Of a stretch of DNA of 64,000 nt, positions 62,380 through 64,000 are shown piece by piece. The notes below the pieces were generated by a model, which made no database searches, was not told the DNA's origin, and worked only from the letters and a program-made list of their open reading frames with translations. Position 1 is the stretch's first letter; every line of letters begins with the position of its first letter. The stretch is taken from positions 275,897 through 339,896 of the forward strand of contig JABAQJ010000002.1 of NCBI GenBank assembly GCA_019186945.1, read 5' to 3'. The stretch is from Gemmatimonadaceae bacterium (GTDB taxonomy: Bacteria > Gemmatimonadota > Gemmatimonadetes > Gemmatimonadales > Gemmatimonadaceae). The position numbers and the translations under genes were made by a program.

Positions 62380-63966
62380 ATGACCGTTGTAGCCGGCGTT
62401 GACTTCGGCACCGAGAGTGTCCGCGTTTCACTCGTCGATGCCCAAGCCGGCGTCATCGGCGCCGGCGTCAGCGAGTTCGACGTCCGTCGCGACCCATCGA
62501 ATCCCGACTTCGCTACTCAGTCGCACAACGCGCATATGCTCGCCCTCGTCGACGCTACCCGGCAGGCGCTCGACAGCGCGCGTTTGCCCGGGAACGCCGT
62601 GCGGGCGATGGCGATCGACACCACTGGCTCGACGGTGGTCGTCGTCGGTCCCGGCCTGGAACCGTTGGGCGACTACTACCTGTGGTGCGACCACCGTGCC
62701 CGCGACGAGGCAGCCCGCATCACCGCCGTCGCGCACGAGATGAAGCTGCCGGCAATCGAACGCTGCGGAGGCACCTACTCCTCGGAGTGGGGGTTTGCCA
62801 AGCTTCTGCATTGGCTTCGCCACAACCCCGGCCAGCGCCATCGTGCCGTCGCCGCGCTCGAGCATTGCGACATGGCCGCTGCGATGCTCTGCGGCATTTC
62901 GGACCCGGCCCAGCTGCCGCGTTCTGTATGCGCCATGGGCCACAAGTGGCTCTGGAACGCGGATCTTGGCGGACTGCCGCCGAAAGAGTTCCTCAGTGCT
63001 GTCGACCCACTGCTGAGCGACTCGGCCAGCTTGCTTCGCGGGCGCTATGGTACTTCCAACCACCATGCCGGCACGCTCACGGCCGAGTGGGCGGCACGAC
63101 TTGGCCTGACGGCGGGAATCCCCATTCCCATCGGCGGACTGGACGCGCACTGGGATGCGATAGGCGCGGGCATCGGCGACGGTGACATAGTGAACGTCGT
63201 CGGAACCAGCACGTGCATCATGGCAATTGCGGAGAACGCCGGCTGGGTACCGGGTGTCTGCGGTGTCGTGGATGGGTCGATCCATCCGCATCGGCGAGGC
63301 ATCGAGGCAGGTCTCTCCGCGACGGGAGATCTGTTTACGGCCATAGCTCGCCGGGGCGGCGCGACGCTCGCCGAGCTCACGCGCATGATCGAATCCTGTC
63401 GCGCCGGTCAGAGCGGGCTCCTGCGTCTGGCGTGGGACAACGGAGACCGCACGGTGCTGGTCAACCCGCATCTCGGTGGCGTCACGCTTGGCTGGAACCT
63501 GCGACACACCGCCGCCGATGAGCTGTTCGCTGCGATCGAGGGCACGGCGTTCCACACGCGTATCATCCTCGAGCGCATGAACGAGCACGGGGTACCGATC
63601 GAGCGTGTCATCCAGGCGGGCGGCATTCCCCAGAAGAACGAGACCCTGAATCGCGTCTACGCAAACGTCCTTGGCAAACCGCTGCTCGTCCCCGAACGCC
63701 CCATTACGAGCCTCGGATCCGCCATCTTCGCGTTTCTTGCCGCGGGTGTCTTTCGTTCGGTCGAGTCGGCGCAAGCTGCCCTCTGCCCCCCGTTTCGCAC
63801 AGTGGCACCGGATCCCGTTGAACATGCCACGTACGAACGACTGTACCCGCTATTTCGGACGCTATACTTTGCGCTCGGCGTCCCGGACTCATCGGGGGTA
63901 GCCCTTGGCCATCTGCTGCCCGAGCTTCAGGCCTTGGCACGTGCCAAAGTTGCATCCGGAGCCTGA
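62380..63966 (+). CDS. araB: FGGY-family ribulokinase
   Basis: A 528-residue sugar kinase with the FGGY N-terminal motif GVDFGTESVRVSLVD, DTTGSTVVVV, WCDHRARDEA, GGLDAHWDAIGAG, GTSTCIMAI, LVNPHLGGVTLGWNL and the C-terminal AGGIPQKNETLNRVYANVLGKPLLVP, all in the ribulokinase subgroup. It phosphorylates L- or D-ribulose with ATP. ATG 62380 lacks an obvious ribosome site; an open start 25 codons earlier is unlike the family. araA or araD would be expected nearby but are not in the window. Confidence 0.88.
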   Translation: MTVVAGVDFGTESVRVSLVDAQAGVIGAGVSEFDVRRDPSNPDFATQSHNAHMLALVDATRQALDSARLPGNAVRAMAIDTTGSTVVVVGPGLEPLGDYYLWCDHRARDEAARITAVAHEMKLPAIERCGGTYSSEWGFAKLLHWLRHNPGQRHRAVAALEHCDMAAAMLCGISDPAQLPRSVCAMGHKWLWNADLGGLPPKEFLSAVDPLLSDSASLLRGRYGTSNHHAGTLTAEWAARLGLTAGIPIPIGGLDAHWDAIGAGIGDGDIVNVVGTSTCIMAIAENAGWVPGVCGVVDGSIHPHRRGIEAGLSATGDLFTAIARRGGATLAELTRMIESCRAGQSGLLRLAWDNGDRTVLVNPHLGGVTLGWNLRHTAADELFAAIEGTAFHTRIILERMNEHGVPIERVIQAGGIPQKNETLNRVYANVLGKPLLVPERPITSLGSAIFAFLAAGVFRSVESAQAALCPPFRTVAPDPVEHATYERLYPLFRTLYFALGVPDSSGVALGHLLPELQALARAKVASGA

Positions 63967-64000
63967 CGGCAACCCGGCCAGCGCTCAGGCCCCTTCGGCG

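Noticed and set aside
62428-63825. Open frame of 465 codons opposite the ribulokinase
   Set aside because: Antisense shadow of an intact FGGY kinase.
1-64000. Search for tRNA, rRNA, CRISPR, insertion sequences and prophage
   Set aside because: No tRNA-like cloverleaf, rRNA motif, regular spaced repeat array, transposase or phage gene was recognised by eye in any part of the window.

Overview
The window looks like a stretch of chromosome from a GC-rich, Gram-negative, aerobic soil-type bacterium. A SusC/SusD pair outside an obvious Bacteroidota background, several secreted S9/M14 peptidases, lipoproteins, a menaquinone-type methyltransferase and a full System I cytochrome c maturation operon together suggest Gemmatimonadota. 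That assignment is inference from gene content; no rRNA or tRNA gene was seen. There are no insertion sequences, CRISPR arrays or phage genes, and the genes are tightly packed, many with 4-base stop/start overlaps.

Left third (1-20994): a truncated YVTN-type lipoprotein, a triple-PAS hybrid histidine kinase, a SIMPL protein, a D-aminoacylase-type lipoprotein, a BNR beta-propeller protein coupled to a trans-sulfuration PLP enzyme, a CPBP protease, a susC-susD operon with visible promoter and terminator, a prolyl oligopeptidase with TPR tail facing away from it, mannose-1-phosphate guanylyltransferase, and a menaquinone methyltransferase.

Middle (21005-34954): a six-gene leftward run (NarX/NarL-like two-component pair, MlaE, MlaD, PAS-GAF histidine kinase, flavin split-barrel protein), a universal stress protein fused to a DUF5335-like domain, an APC amino acid permease, an OmpR-type two-component pair, and a P1B-like ATPase.

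Centre of interest (35477-48662): two adjacent leftward operons. The first encodes a nonaheme lipoprotein cytochrome, an inner-membrane-anchored 20-heme NapC-like cytochrome, an outer-membrane beta-barrel, a 16-heme secreted cytochrome and a small TPR lipoprotein: 45 predicted c-type hemes next to a barrel. This arrangement is what one expects of a trans-envelope electron conduit (porin-cytochrome complex). Immediately upstream lies ccmABCDEFGH, the apparatus that attaches heme to such proteins, including a 52-residue ccmD. The gap between the two operons carries a 15-base direct repeat spaced 95 bases.

Right part (48943-63966): CorA-type transporter, BatA-like VWA protein, EAL protein with degenerate GGDEF, a cysteine-free sulfite-oxidase-like domain protein, an AI-2E family transporter, a large M14 carboxypeptidase, an S9 peptidase, an FG-GAP/UnbV protein and a ribulokinase.

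A window-wide signal is the heptamer CGTTAGG/CCTAACG (19 copies seen). Most copies lie in genes as Leu-Gly with the otherwise almost unused TTA codon, suggesting selection on the DNA word itself.
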